From Paracoccus marinaquae (lineage in GTDB: Bacteria; Pseudomonadota; Alphaproteobacteria; Rhodobacterales; Rhodobacteraceae), in the NCBI RefSeq assembly GCF_018860165.1, contig NZ_JAHKNG010000004.1, forward strand, positions 116,618 through 180,617: DNA of 64,000 nucleotides. Direction: 5' to 3'. Below the pieces are notes generated by a model, which ran no database searches, was not told where the DNA came from, and worked only from the letters and a program-made list of their open reading frames with translations. The translations under genes were made by a program, and so were the position numbers. Each line of letters begins with the position of its first letter. The first letter of the stretch is position 1. This document shows positions 11,281-19,530 of this stretch, piece by piece.

Positions 11281-13092
11281 ATGAGCCAGTTTACGCTTAA
11301 CCTGATCTTCATCGGCCTGTCCTTTGCCATCTATATCGGCATCGCGATCTGGGCCCGCGCCGGCTCGACGGCGGAATTCTATGCCGCCAACCGCGGCGTC
11401 AGCCCGGTCATGAACGGCATGGCCACCGCCGCGGACTGGATGTCGGCGGCCAGCTTCATCTCGATGGCGGGCCTCATTGCCTTCACCGGCTTTGACAACT
11501 CGACCTATCTGATGGGCTGGACCGGCGGCTATGTGCTGCTGGCGATGCTGCTGGCGCCCTATCTGCGCAAGTTCGGCAAGTTCACCGTCCCCGAATTCAT
11601 CGGCGACCGCTTCTATTCGCAGACCGCGCGGATCATCGGCGTGGTCTGTCTGCTGGTGATCTCGATCACCTATGTGATCGGCCAGATGACCGGCGTCGGC
11701 GTGACCTTCTCGCGCTATCTGGAAGTGTCGAACTCGACCGGCCTGTGGATCGGCGCGGCGCTGGTGTTCTGCTATGCGGTCCTGGGCGGCATGAAGGGCA
11801 TCACCTATACGCAGGTCGCCCAATATGTCGTGCTGATCATCGCCTATACGATCCCGGCGGTCTTCATCGCCATGCAGCTGACCGGTCATGTCCTGCCGCA
11901 GACCGGGCTGTTCGGCACCCTGAACGACGGTGGTGGCAAGTTCCTGACCACGCTGGACCAGGTGGTGACGGATCTGGGCTTCACGTCCTATACCGGGCAT
12001 CACAAGTCGACCTTGGACATGGTGCTGTTCACCCTGGCGCTGATGATCGGCACCGCGGGTCTGCCGCATGTCATCATCCGCTTCTTCACCGTGCCGAAGG
12101 TGTCGGATGCGCGCAAGTCGGCCGGCTGGGCGCTGGTCTTCATCGCGCTGCTTTACACCGTTGCTCCGGCGGTGGGTGCGATGTCGCGCTTCAACCTGAC
12201 CGCGACCATGTGGCCGGGTGCCCATTCGGGCGAAACCTTCAGCCAGTCGGCCGTGTCGCTGGACGCGATCCAGAACGACGCCGACAAGCAGTGGATGCGC
12301 AACTGGCAGGTCACCGGCCTGCTGAACTGGGAAGACAAGAACGGCGACGGTCTGATCCAGTACTATAACGAAGCGGGCGCCGCCAACGAGCCTCTGGCCG
12401 CCGTCATCGCCGAGCAGGGACTGGTCGGGAACGAGCTGACCACCGTGAACAACGACATCATGGTGCTGGCCAATCCCGAAATCGCCAACCTGCCGGGCTG
12501 GGTCATCGCCATCGTGGCCGCGGGCGGTCTGGCCGCCGCGCTGTCCACCGCCGCGGGTCTTCTGCTGGCGATCTCGGGCGCGGTCAGCCACGACCTGATC
12601 AAGGGCGCGATCAACCCCGGCATCAGCGAGAAGGGCGAGCTGTTCGCGGCCCGCGTCTCGATGGCGGTGTCGATCCTGGTGGCAACGATCCTCGGTCTGA
12701 ACCCGCCGGGCTTTGCGGCGCAGACCGTGGCGCTGGCCTTCGGCCTTGCCGCATCCTCGATCTTCCCGGTTCTGATGATGGGCATCTTCTCGAAGCGCAT
12801 CAACAAGCAGGGCGCGATCTGGGGGATGCTGGCCGGCATCATCTCGACGCTGGTCTATATCTTCACCTACAAGGGCTGGTTCTTCATCGCCGATACCAAC
12901 CTGCTGGCCGACACGGCTGCGAACTGGCTGTTCGGCATCTCGCCCGCCTCCTTCGGGGTGGTCGGCGCGCTGATCAACTTCGGTGTCGCCTATGTGGTGT
13001 CGAACGCGACCGAAGAGCCGCCGGTCGAGGTGCAGGAACTGGTCGAATCGATCCGCGTTCCGCGCGGTGCCGGCGACGCCGTCGCCCACTGA
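11281..13092 (+). CDS. Sodium:solute symporter (VC_2705/ActP-like), probable acetate permease
   Basis: This 603-residue polytopic membrane protein has about 13 hydrophobic segments and SSS-family motifs such as GGYVLLAMLLAPYLRKFGKFTVPEF. The genetic context (acs, DUF4212, DUF294 signalling genes) points to acetate or a similar short carboxylate. The large loop around residues 300-405 carries DKNGDGLIQYYN, which matches an EF-hand calcium loop at most ligand positions. A GAGGAGG ribosome site precedes the ATG. True ActP lacks a DUF4212 partner, so I do not assign actP. Confidence 0.88.
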   Translation: MSQFTLNLIFIGLSFAIYIGIAIWARAGSTAEFYAANRGVSPVMNGMATAADWMSAASFISMAGLIAFTGFDNSTYLMGWTGGYVLLAMLLAPYLRKFGKFTVPEFIGDRFYSQTARIIGVVCLLVISITYVIGQMTGVGVTFSRYLEVSNSTGLWIGAALVFCYAVLGGMKGITYTQVAQYVVLIIAYTIPAVFIAMQLTGHVLPQTGLFGTLNDGGGKFLTTLDQVVTDLGFTSYTGHHKSTLDMVLFTLALMIGTAGLPHVIIRFFTVPKVSDARKSAGWALVFIALLYTVAPAVGAMSRFNLTATMWPGAHSGETFSQSAVSLDAIQNDADKQWMRNWQVTGLLNWEDKNGDGLIQYYNEAGAANEPLAAVIAEQGLVGNELTTVNNDIMVLANPEIANLPGWVIAIVAAGGLAAALSTAAGLLLAISGAVSHDLIKGAINPGISEKGELFAARVSMAVSILVATILGLNPPGFAAQTVALAFGLAASSIFPVLMMGIFSKRINKQGAIWGMLAGIISTLVYIFTYKGWFFIADTNLLADTAANWLFGISPASFGVVGALINFGVAYVVSNATEEPPVEVQELVESIRVPRGAGDAVAH

Positions 13093-13103
13093 CACAAAAT
13101 AGC

Positions 13104-13128
13104 GCCGCGCCCCCTGCCGGGGCGCGGC
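13104..13128 (+). terminator. GC-rich hairpin after the symporter gene
   Basis: GCCGCGCCCC (13104-13113) pairs with GGGGCGCGGC (13119-13128) around a CTGCC loop, followed by ACCTTTC. It probably terminates most acs/symporter transcripts or separates them from the signalling genes downstream. Confidence 0.55.
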
Positions 13129-13148
13129 ACCTTTCGCAATCCGGGGGA

Positions 13149-14966
13149 ATGTCAGGGATGTCCGAGACCGCCGATTTCATTGCCACGGTCCACCCCTATG
13201 ACAGCCTGTCGCGGGACGAACTGGCGCGCGTCGCCAGCTCCTTCAGCCGCAGGACCTATCCCGCCGGCACCGAGATCTATCATGCCGGCGACCTCTTGCC
13301 CGGCATCTTCCTGATCGAGCGCGGCCGCATCCGCGTCACCGACCGCAACGGCGATTCCGTCTCGGAACTGGGACCGCGCAATTCGTTCGGCGAACGCGGC
13401 CTGCTGCGCGACGGGGTGGCGGTCACCTCGGCCGCGACGGACGAGGACTCGGTGGTGCTGATGCTGCCGCGATCCGAGGTGGTGCGGCTGATCCAGAACC
13501 ATAGCGCCGTCGCGCGCTTCTTCGATCGCGGCCGCGGCCCGGTCGATCGCGGCACCGAGATCGCCATGCTGAAGGTCGGCGACCTGCTGCATCGCAACCC
13601 GCAAAGCTGCGGCCCCGACACGCCGATCATCGAGGCGGCGCGGCTGATGCGCGATGCCCGCGTCAGCAGCCTCGGCATCACCGAGGGCGAGCGCCTGATC
13701 GGGCTGGTCACCATCCGCGACATGTCGAACCGGGTCGTGGCCGAGGGCCGCGACATGCGCCACCCGGTGCGCGCGGTGATGACCGCCGACCCGATCACCC
13801 TGCCGCCCTCGGCGCTCGGCTATGACGTGCTGAACATCATGCTGGAACGCCGGGTCGGGCACCTGCCGGTGGTCGATGAGGGGCGTTTCGTCGGCATGAT
13901 CAGCCAGACCGACCTGACGCGGGTGCAGGCGGTCAGCGCCTCGGCCCTGATCCGGGACGCGGCCATGGCCGAGACCGTGGCCGAGATGGCCCAGACGACG
14001 GCGCGGATCCCCGAACTGCTGCTGCATCTGGTGCGCGGCCATCAGCGCCACGAGGTGATCACCCGGATGATCACCGACATCGCTGACGCCGTCACGCGGC
14101 GGCTTCTGGACATGGCGGTGGCGAAGCTGGGTCCGGCGCCCGCCGCCTGGCTCTGGGCGGCCTGCGGCAGTCAGGGCCGGCAGGAACAGACCGGGGTCAG
14201 CGATCAGGACAACTGCCTGATCCTGGCCGAGGGCACCGATCCGAAACATCCCTATTTCGAAGAGATGGCCCGCCTTGTCAGCGACGGGCTGAACGAATGC
14301 GGCTATGTCTATTGCCCCGGCGACATGATGGCCACCAACCCGCGCTGGCGCCAGCCGCGCGAGGTCTGGCGCGGCTATTTCCGCGACTGGATCGACCACC
14401 CCAGCCCCGAGGCGCAGATGCTGGCCTCGGTCATGTTCGACCTGCGCGCCATCGGCGGCGATGCCGGGCTGCTGGAGGATCTGCAGCGCGACACCCTGCA
14501 GATGGCGGCCAAGAACTCGATCTTCGTGGCCCATATGGTCTCGAACTCGCTGAAGCACCGCCCGCCTCTGGGGCTGATCGGCGGCTTTGCCACGATCCGC
14601 TCGGGCGAGCATCGCCATCATATCGACATGAAGCATAACGGGGTCGTGCCGGTCACCGATCTGGCCCGCGTCTATGCGCTGCAGGGGCGGCTGGTGCCGG
14701 TGAACACCCGCAGCCGGCTGGAGGAGGCCGAGGCGAAGGGCGTCATCTCGGCCGGTGGCGCGCGCGACCTGATCGCCGCCTATGACCTGATCCAGACCAT
14801 GCGGCTGGACAGTCAGGCGCAACTGATCCGCGCGGGCCGCAAGCCCGACAATTATCTTTCCCCCGCCGATCTGCCGGATTTCGAGCGCAGCCACCTGCGC
14901 GACGCCTTCGTGGTGGTACGCGGCATGCAATCGGCCGTGGGACATGGCAAGGGGATGCTGGGATGA
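13149..14966 (+). CDS. cNMP-binding / CBS / DUF294 putative nucleotidyltransferase
   Basis: This 605-residue cytoplasmic protein has three parts. The first is a cyclic-nucleotide-binding-like barrel (about 15-125, with GTEIYHAGDLLPGIFLIERG). The second is a CBS pair (about 150-275, with GLVTIRDMSNRVV and GMISQTDLTRVQ). The third is a DUF294 nucleotidyltransferase-like domain whose GSQGRQEQTGVSDQDN motif resembles GlnD-type active sites, followed by the DUF294 C-terminal domain. The family commonly neighbours acetate symporters and is presumed to be a nucleotide-responsive regulator. An ATG at 13158 is the better start by ribosome-site spacing (GGGGGA). The next gene starts inside its stop codon. 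Confidence 0.88.
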   Translation: MSGMSETADFIATVHPYDSLSRDELARVASSFSRRTYPAGTEIYHAGDLLPGIFLIERGRIRVTDRNGDSVSELGPRNSFGERGLLRDGVAVTSAATDEDSVVLMLPRSEVVRLIQNHSAVARFFDRGRGPVDRGTEIAMLKVGDLLHRNPQSCGPDTPIIEAARLMRDARVSSLGITEGERLIGLVTIRDMSNRVVAEGRDMRHPVRAVMTADPITLPPSALGYDVLNIMLERRVGHLPVVDEGRFVGMISQTDLTRVQAVSASALIRDAAMAETVAEMAQTTARIPELLLHLVRGHQRHEVITRMITDIADAVTRRLLDMAVAKLGPAPAAWLWAACGSQGRQEQTGVSDQDNCLILAEGTDPKHPYFEEMARLVSDGLNECGYVYCPGDMMATNPRWRQPREVWRGYFRDWIDHPSPEAQMLASVMFDLRAIGGDAGLLEDLQRDTLQMAAKNSIFVAHMVSNSLKHRPPLGLIGGFATIRSGEHRHHIDMKHNGVVPVTDLARVYALQGRLVPVNTRSRLEEAEAKGVISAGGARDLIAAYDLIQTMRLDSQAQLIRAGRKPDNYLSPADLPDFERSHLRDAFVVVRGMQSAVGHGKGMLG

Positions 14967-15490
14967 CGGGTGTGGGTGTCGAACTTCTGGGGGTGATCGC
15001 GGTCGGGATCGGCATGGCGGCGCTGCTCTATGCCGGGCTGCATGCGCTGCGCAAGGCCGGGCTGGACCTGCCGCGCTGGCTGCTGCCGGCGGGGATCGGG
15101 CTGGCGATGATCGGCTATTCGGTCTGGAACGATTACGCTTGGTTCGGGCGGGCAGTGGGGAGGCTGCCCGCCGATGCCCAGGTGCTGCTGGTCGGACGCG
15201 ACAGCCAGCCCTGGGCACCCTGGACCTATCTGGTGCCGGTTGAGGTGCGTTTCGCGGCACTTGATCCGGCGACGATCAGCGCCGGCGAGGGCGCGGTGCG
15301 CCAGGCGCAGATCATGCTGGTCGAGCGGCGCGACCAGACGCTGGTCGTGCCGCAGGAATTCGACTGCGGCCGGGGGATGATCCGCCCGGCGCGCGGCGAA
15401 TGGACGGAGGCGGGGCCGGAGGATCCGGCCTATGCCGCCGTCTGTCAGGGGGAGGGAGACAATGGCCGAAATTCTGGTGATCGAGGATGA
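14963..15490 (+). CDS. Small inner-membrane protein of the acetate signalling cluster
   Basis: This 175-residue protein has two N-terminal transmembrane helices (about 7-28 and 37-56) and then a probably periplasmic domain of about 115 residues with no motif that I recognise. It overlaps DUF294 by four bases (ATGA) and the response regulator by 29, so it belongs to the same operon. An accessory or sensing role for the downstream sensor-exonuclease is possible but is inferred only from position. Confidence 0.7.
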   Translation: MTGVGVELLGVIAVGIGMAALLYAGLHALRKAGLDLPRWLLPAGIGLAMIGYSVWNDYAWFGRAVGRLPADAQVLLVGRDSQPWAPWTYLVPVEVRFAALDPATISAGEGAVRQAQIMLVERRDQTLVVPQEFDCGRGMIRPARGEWTEAGPEDPAYAAVCQGEGDNGRNSGDRG

Positions 15491-15833
15491 GGACAATATT
15501 GCCGTCGCGCTGGATTTCCTGCTGACGCGCGAAGGCCATCGCCATGACCGCATGGCGACCGGGGCGGGCGCGGTGGCGCGTATCCGCGAGACCCGTCCCG
15601 ATCTGGTGCTGCTGGACGTGATGCTGCCCGATGTCTCGGGCTACCAGATCGTGCAGGACGTGCGCGCCGATCCGTCGCTGGCCGATGTCCGGGTGCTGAT
15701 GATGACCGCGCGCGGCTCGGTCGTGGAACGGCGCAAGGGGCTGGCGCTTGGCGCCGACGGCTTTATCGCCAAGCCGTTCGAACTGTCCGAACTTCGCAGC
15801 GAGATGGCGCGGCTGCTGGAGAAGCCATGCTGA
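15462..15833 (+). CDS. Single-domain response regulator (receiver only)
   Basis: This 123-residue CheY-like receiver has acidic residues EDED near the N-terminus, the phospho-acceptor D52 in LLDVMLPD, the switch threonine in MMTARG and the conserved lysine in AKPFE. No output domain follows, so it must act by protein contact. The ATG at 15462 is preceded by GGGAG, and the longer frame reads back into the upstream gene. It overlaps the sensor-exonuclease gene (ATGCTGA). Its kinase may be that neighbour or one encoded elsewhere. Confidence 0.85.
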   Translation: MAEILVIEDEDNIAVALDFLLTREGHRHDRMATGAGAVARIRETRPDLVLLDVMLPDVSGYQIVQDVRADPSLADVRVLMMTARGSVVERRKGLALGADGFIAKPFELSELRSEMARLLEKPC

Positions 15834-17797
15834 CCGGCCTGCCGCTGCGGCTGCGCGTCCTGCTGATCTTTGCCGGGCTGGCGGCGGCGGTGCTGGCCAT
15901 GATCGGGCTGGGGCTGTGGGTCGAGGCGCGACGGCTGGCGGCCAGCGGCCTTGGCGCTGAAACATGGCTGGACCCGATGCTGCAGGCCGGGCTGATCGCC
16001 GGGTTCGGCACGCTGGGGCTGGTCACCGGCGTCTGGTTCCTGTTCGACCGCAACGTCGCGCGCCCCATCGAGGCATTGGCCGGCGGGCTGCGCACCGGGC
16101 AGGCGCCCGATCCTGGCGAATCCCGCTATCTGGCCGATCTCGGCCCGGCCGCCCGCGACGCCGCCGAGGCGCGCGCCCGCTCGGCCGAGGCGCTGGCCGA
16201 GGCGGTGCAGGAACATGCCGCCGATCTGGCCCGCGAAAAGGCGACGCTGGAATCGATTCTCGCCGATTTCGGCGCCGGCGCGGTGATGACCGATGCCAAG
16301 GGCCGGGTGGTGTTCTACAATGCCTCGGCAGCGCGGCTGCTGCCGGGCCTCGGGCTGGACCGGCCGCTGGAACGTCACATCGTGCCGGGCGCGCTGGAAG
16401 CCGCCGCCGCCCGGCTGGAAACCGGCGTCGAGGCGACCGACCTGATCTGCCTGACTTCCGAGGGCGAGCGGCTGGCCGGGCGCATGCGCCGGATCGACGG
16501 CGGCACCCTGCTGATCCTGCGCGACCGGGCCCGCGAACGGCCGGCGCCGCGCGATGTGCTGGAATCGTTGCGCCGCCATGCCGCGACGCTGGTGCCGATG
16601 CTGGACGCGCTGGAGGGGCCGATGCCGCCGGCGCTGGCGCAGGCGATCCGCGACGAAGGGCAGGGGCTGGCCGCGGCCATGCGGCGGCTGTCCGAGATCA
16701 TGGCCGAGGATGCGCCGGCCGGGCGCGCCACGATGGCCGAACTGGCCACCGGGATGGACCATGCCGGCGACCTGCCGCGCCTCTCGGTGCTGGCCGAGGC
16801 CGGGCCGATGAACGCGCTGCTGCGGCATCTGGACGGGCAACTGCGCGGGGATGGGCTGGCCCCCGCCCTGCGGGTCGGGCTGGACGAGCCGGGCGAGGCG
16901 CATCTGCTGCTGGAATGGCAGGGCGGGGCGGTGTCGATGGACCGGCTGGAGGGCTGGCTGTCGCAGCCCCCCGATGCCGGCCAGCCCGACCAGTCCGGCG
17001 CCGATATCCTGGCCACGCATGGCAGCGGCATCTGGCCCGAGGCCCGGAACGGCACGGCCCGGCTGATCCTGCCCTTGCGGCTGGCGCCGGGCCAGTCGGA
17101 CGCAGCAGGGCTGACCTATGATTTCGCGCTGGCCAGCCGCGGCGCGGCCTCGTCGCGGCTGGCGGATCTGACCTGCGTCGTCTTCGACACCGAAACCACC
17201 GGCCTGTCGCCGACCGAGGATCGCATCGTCCAGATTGCCGGGGTTCGCATCGCCCGTGGCCGCCTGACCGGCGAACGCTTCGAGACGCTGGTCAATCCGG
17301 GCCGCCCGATCCCGCCCGGCACGACCGAGATCCACCATATCTCTGACGCCATGGTGGCGGATGCCCCCGACATGACCGCCGCGCTGACCGCCTTCCACCA
17401 CTTTACCGAGGACGCGGTGCTGATCGCCCATAACGCGCCCTTCGACATGGGGCTTCTGCGCAATGCCGCGCCCGAGACCGGGGCGCATTTCGACAATCGC
17501 GTGCTGGACACGGTGCTGCTGTCGGCGATGGTCTGGGGGCAGTCGGTGCCGCATACGCTGGACGCGCTGACCGAGCGGCTGGGGATCACCATCCCGCCCG
17601 AGGACCGTCACACCGCGATGGGCGACACCGTGGCCACGGCCGAGGCCTTCCTGCGGCTGATCCCGGCGCTGGAGGGCAAGGGCATCTCACTTTTCGAGGA
17701 GGCGGTGGCCGAATCGCGCCGCCATCGGCGCCTGATCGGGGATGTGAACCCGATTGCCGCCGAGGCGCCGGATCAAAGCTCGACCTCGGGCGCATAG
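15827..17797 (+). CDS. Membrane sensor (degenerate kinase) fused to a DEDDh 3'-5' exonuclease
   Basis: This 656-residue fusion has two N-terminal membrane helices (about 9-29 and 46-68), then a HAMP-like linker, a coiled segment, a PAS-like domain (about 138-225), a degraded histidine-kinase core (about 235-435) and a C-terminal DnaQ/DEDDh exonuclease (about 448-615). The exonuclease motifs are complete: FDTETTGL, HNAPFDMGLL and RHTAMGD. The kinase part lacks a convincing H-box and N-box, keeping only an ATHGSGIWPE remnant of the ATP lid. Similar epsilon-subunit-like proteins are known beside VC_2705-type symporters. Expected activity is nucleic-acid trimming, possibly controlled from the membrane. 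Its 3' end overlaps the convergent next gene by 25 bases. Confidence 0.85.
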   Translation: MLTGLPLRLRVLLIFAGLAAAVLAMIGLGLWVEARRLAASGLGAETWLDPMLQAGLIAGFGTLGLVTGVWFLFDRNVARPIEALAGGLRTGQAPDPGESRYLADLGPAARDAAEARARSAEALAEAVQEHAADLAREKATLESILADFGAGAVMTDAKGRVVFYNASAARLLPGLGLDRPLERHIVPGALEAAAARLETGVEATDLICLTSEGERLAGRMRRIDGGTLLILRDRARERPAPRDVLESLRRHAATLVPMLDALEGPMPPALAQAIRDEGQGLAAAMRRLSEIMAEDAPAGRATMAELATGMDHAGDLPRLSVLAEAGPMNALLRHLDGQLRGDGLAPALRVGLDEPGEAHLLLEWQGGAVSMDRLEGWLSQPPDAGQPDQSGADILATHGSGIWPEARNGTARLILPLRLAPGQSDAAGLTYDFALASRGAASSRLADLTCVVFDTETTGLSPTEDRIVQIAGVRIARGRLTGERFETLVNPGRPIPPGTTEIHHISDAMVADAPDMTAALTAFHHFTEDAVLIAHNAPFDMGLLRNAAPETGAHFDNRVLDTVLLSAMVWGQSVPHTLDALTERLGITIPPEDRHTAMGDTVATAEAFLRLIPALEGKGISLFEEAVAESRRHRRLIGDVNPIAAEAPDQSSTSGA

Positions 17798-18225
17798 GGA
17801 TCGCGCGGGATGGCGGGTAATCCGTCGCCATCCGGTGCCGGGGCGTCGCGCAGCCCCTCGCCGATCACCGGCGGGGGTGGTGCTCCGGGCTTGCGGCGGA
17901 TGATGATATCGCCGCCTTCCAGCCGCTCGGGCGCCTGGTAATTGCCCAGATCGTCGATCAGCGCCGACAGATCCTCGAGAACCGGGGTCATGCGCGACAG
18001 CGAGGATGACATGCTTTCGCCCAACTGGTTCAGGTCGGGGCCGACATCCTGCCAGAATTCCTCCATGAAGGCGCCGATGCCGCGTTCGATCAGGCTCAGC
18101 CCGTCTTCGGCCTCGGGGATGTCCTCGGCCAGCGGCGGTTCATATTCGGTCTGCGCCTGAACCGGCGCCGCGCCGAGGGGCAGGGCGAGGATACAGGCGG
18201 TCAGGGCAAGGGTGCGACAGGTCAT
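17773..18225 (-). CDS. Secreted or periplasmic hypothetical protein
   Basis: This 150-residue protein has a clear signal peptide (hydrophobic LALTACILALPLGAAP, cleavage near VQAQ). The mature part is acidic and helical up to about residue 105, then a proline-rich tail begins with RKPGAPPPP. Relatives in Rhodobacteraceae are sometimes labelled 'AAA+ family ATPase', but no Walker motif is visible, so that label should not be used. The start at 18225 places the signal peptide at the N-terminus. It converges on and overlaps the exonuclease gene. Confidence 0.7.
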   Translation of the reverse strand: MTCRTLALTACILALPLGAAPVQAQTEYEPPLAEDIPEAEDGLSLIERGIGAFMEEFWQDVGPDLNQLGESMSSSLSRMTPVLEDLSALIDDLGNYQAPERLEGGDIIIRRKPGAPPPPVIGEGLRDAPAPDGDGLPAIPRDPYAPEVEL

Positions 18226-18307
18226 GGCCCGAAGATGGGGTCTTGCGGGCCATGGCGCAAGCCAGTTCGGCCCCTGCAACCGGGCCGATGACGGCGGGGC
18301 CTTGGCG

Positions 18308-19045
18308 TCAGGCAGGGCTGGCCGGCTTCGGGTCGGGCCCCTGATGCATGGCCCGGAACCGTTCCCACGCCTCGTTCAGGCTGCGGGTGCGTGCCTCGGC
18401 CAGGCGCACGGCCTCGGGCGGCAGGCCGCGGGCGATGGCGCGGTCGGGATGGGCCTCGCGGATCAGCTCGCGCCAGCGCTTGCGGGCGTCGGCCAGCGGC
18501 GTGTCGGCCTCGATCCCCAGCACCTCGCAGGGCGGGCAGCCGGCGGCCGGATCGTGCCGGGCGCGGATCGCGGCGATGCGGGCGGGCGGCATGCCGAAGA
18601 TGCGTCCGACCTCGTCGATGAAGATGATCTCGGCCTCGTGCATCCTGCCATCGGCAACGGCGATGATGCACAGCCCCTCCAGCACGTCGCCCAGCACCGG
18701 ATCGCCGGAGGGAAACATCGCCGCGATCCGGCGCGCCCAGGAATCGAAGCCGGCAACGTCCTGCCGGGCCAGATCGAAGACCCGCGCGGCGTTCTTTTCC
18801 TCGGAGCGCGGGATGATGAACAGCCGGCGGAAGGCCGCGACCTCGGCCCGGGCGACGGTGCCATCGGCCTTGGCCAGCTTGGCCCCGAGCGCGATCACCG
18901 CGATGGTGAAGGCGACCGAGCGTTCCGGCGGCGTCGCCGCAGGCGCACGGCCCAGCAACGCCGCCAGCCGGTCGGCGATGCGCTGCCAGAAGCTGCGCGG
19001 CTTCGGCAGTTCGGGGCAGGGGGCGGGATGCGGGCTCGTGTCCAT
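18308..19045 (-). CDS. DjlA-like TerB/J-domain co-chaperone
   Basis: This 245-residue protein combines a TerB-like helical domain (about 40-150, with AKLAKADGTVARAEV and AVADGRMHEAE, the usual acidic repeats) and a C-terminal J domain (about 168-235). The J domain contains the HPD motif in REAHPDRA, needed to stimulate DnaK ATPase. The N-terminus lacks the membrane anchor of E. coli DjlA, so it is probably soluble. The client is unknown. Confidence 0.85.
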   Translation of the reverse strand: MDTSPHPAPCPELPKPRSFWQRIADRLAALLGRAPAATPPERSVAFTIAVIALGAKLAKADGTVARAEVAAFRRLFIIPRSEEKNAARVFDLARQDVAGFDSWARRIAAMFPSGDPVLGDVLEGLCIIAVADGRMHEAEIIFIDEVGRIFGMPPARIAAIRARHDPAAGCPPCEVLGIEADTPLADARKRWRELIREAHPDRAIARGLPPEAVRLAEARTRSLNEAWERFRAMHQGPDPKPASPA

Positions 19046-19096
19046 GCCCTGAGACTAGCGGGGATCGCGGCGCGACGGTAGGGCCGATCGGGCCGG

Positions 19097-19474
19097 CTAG
19101 CCCTGCGGATCGGTCACGGCATGGGCGCGCAGCAGTTCCAGCGGCACGATGGACAGGGCCCGGGCATGGGTCGCCTCCAGCACGACCCGAGGGGCGGCAT
19201 ATTCCTGTGCCGCCTGCAGAAAGCGCGCCGCGCAAAGGCACCAGCGATCCCCGGGTTTCAGCCCCGGAAACAGGAATTCGGGCCGTGGCGTCGTCAGATC
19301 ATTGCCCAGATAGGCCGACATGGCGAGGAATTCGGCCGTGACGATCACGCAGACGGTGTGGCTGCCGCCGTCCTCCGGCCCGGTATCGCAGCAGCCATTG
19401 CGATAGAACCCGGTTATCGGGTCCTTCGAGCAGGGCTCAAGCCGCCCGCCAAGCACGTTCACGGATGGCTCCAT
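19097..19474 (-). CDS. DUF2237 family protein
   Basis: This 125-residue soluble protein matches the DUF2237 pattern: NVLGGRLEPCS, DPITGFYRNGCCDTGPEDGG, VCVIVTAEFLA and PGDRWCLCAARF. Several cysteines are conserved in the family, but the function is unknown. A GGGAGGG ribosome site supports the ATG at 19474 over the much longer open frame upstream, which is compositional noise. Confidence 0.88.
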   Translation of the reverse strand: MEPSVNVLGGRLEPCSKDPITGFYRNGCCDTGPEDGGSHTVCVIVTAEFLAMSAYLGNDLTTPRPEFLFPGLKPGDRWCLCAARFLQAAQEYAAPRVVLEATHARALSIVPLELLRAHAVTDPQG

Positions 19475-19530
19475 CCGGCCCTCCCGGTTCTTTCTCAAGG
19501 CTAGCCGTTGCCCGGCCCGCCGCCAAGCCC

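Noticed and set aside
11281..13092. Naming the symporter actP
   Set aside because: ActP pairs with a different small partner (YjcH, DUF485). The DUF4212 partner points to the VC_2705 group, so the symbol would mislead.
11197..13095. 632-codon minus-strand open frame over the symporter
   Set aside because: It is antisense to a well-supported membrane protein gene and its product has no hydrophobic segments or motifs.
17773..18225. Label 'AAA+ ATPase' for the secreted protein
   Set aside because: No Walker A or B motif is present in the sequence. The name may exist in databases by propagation only.
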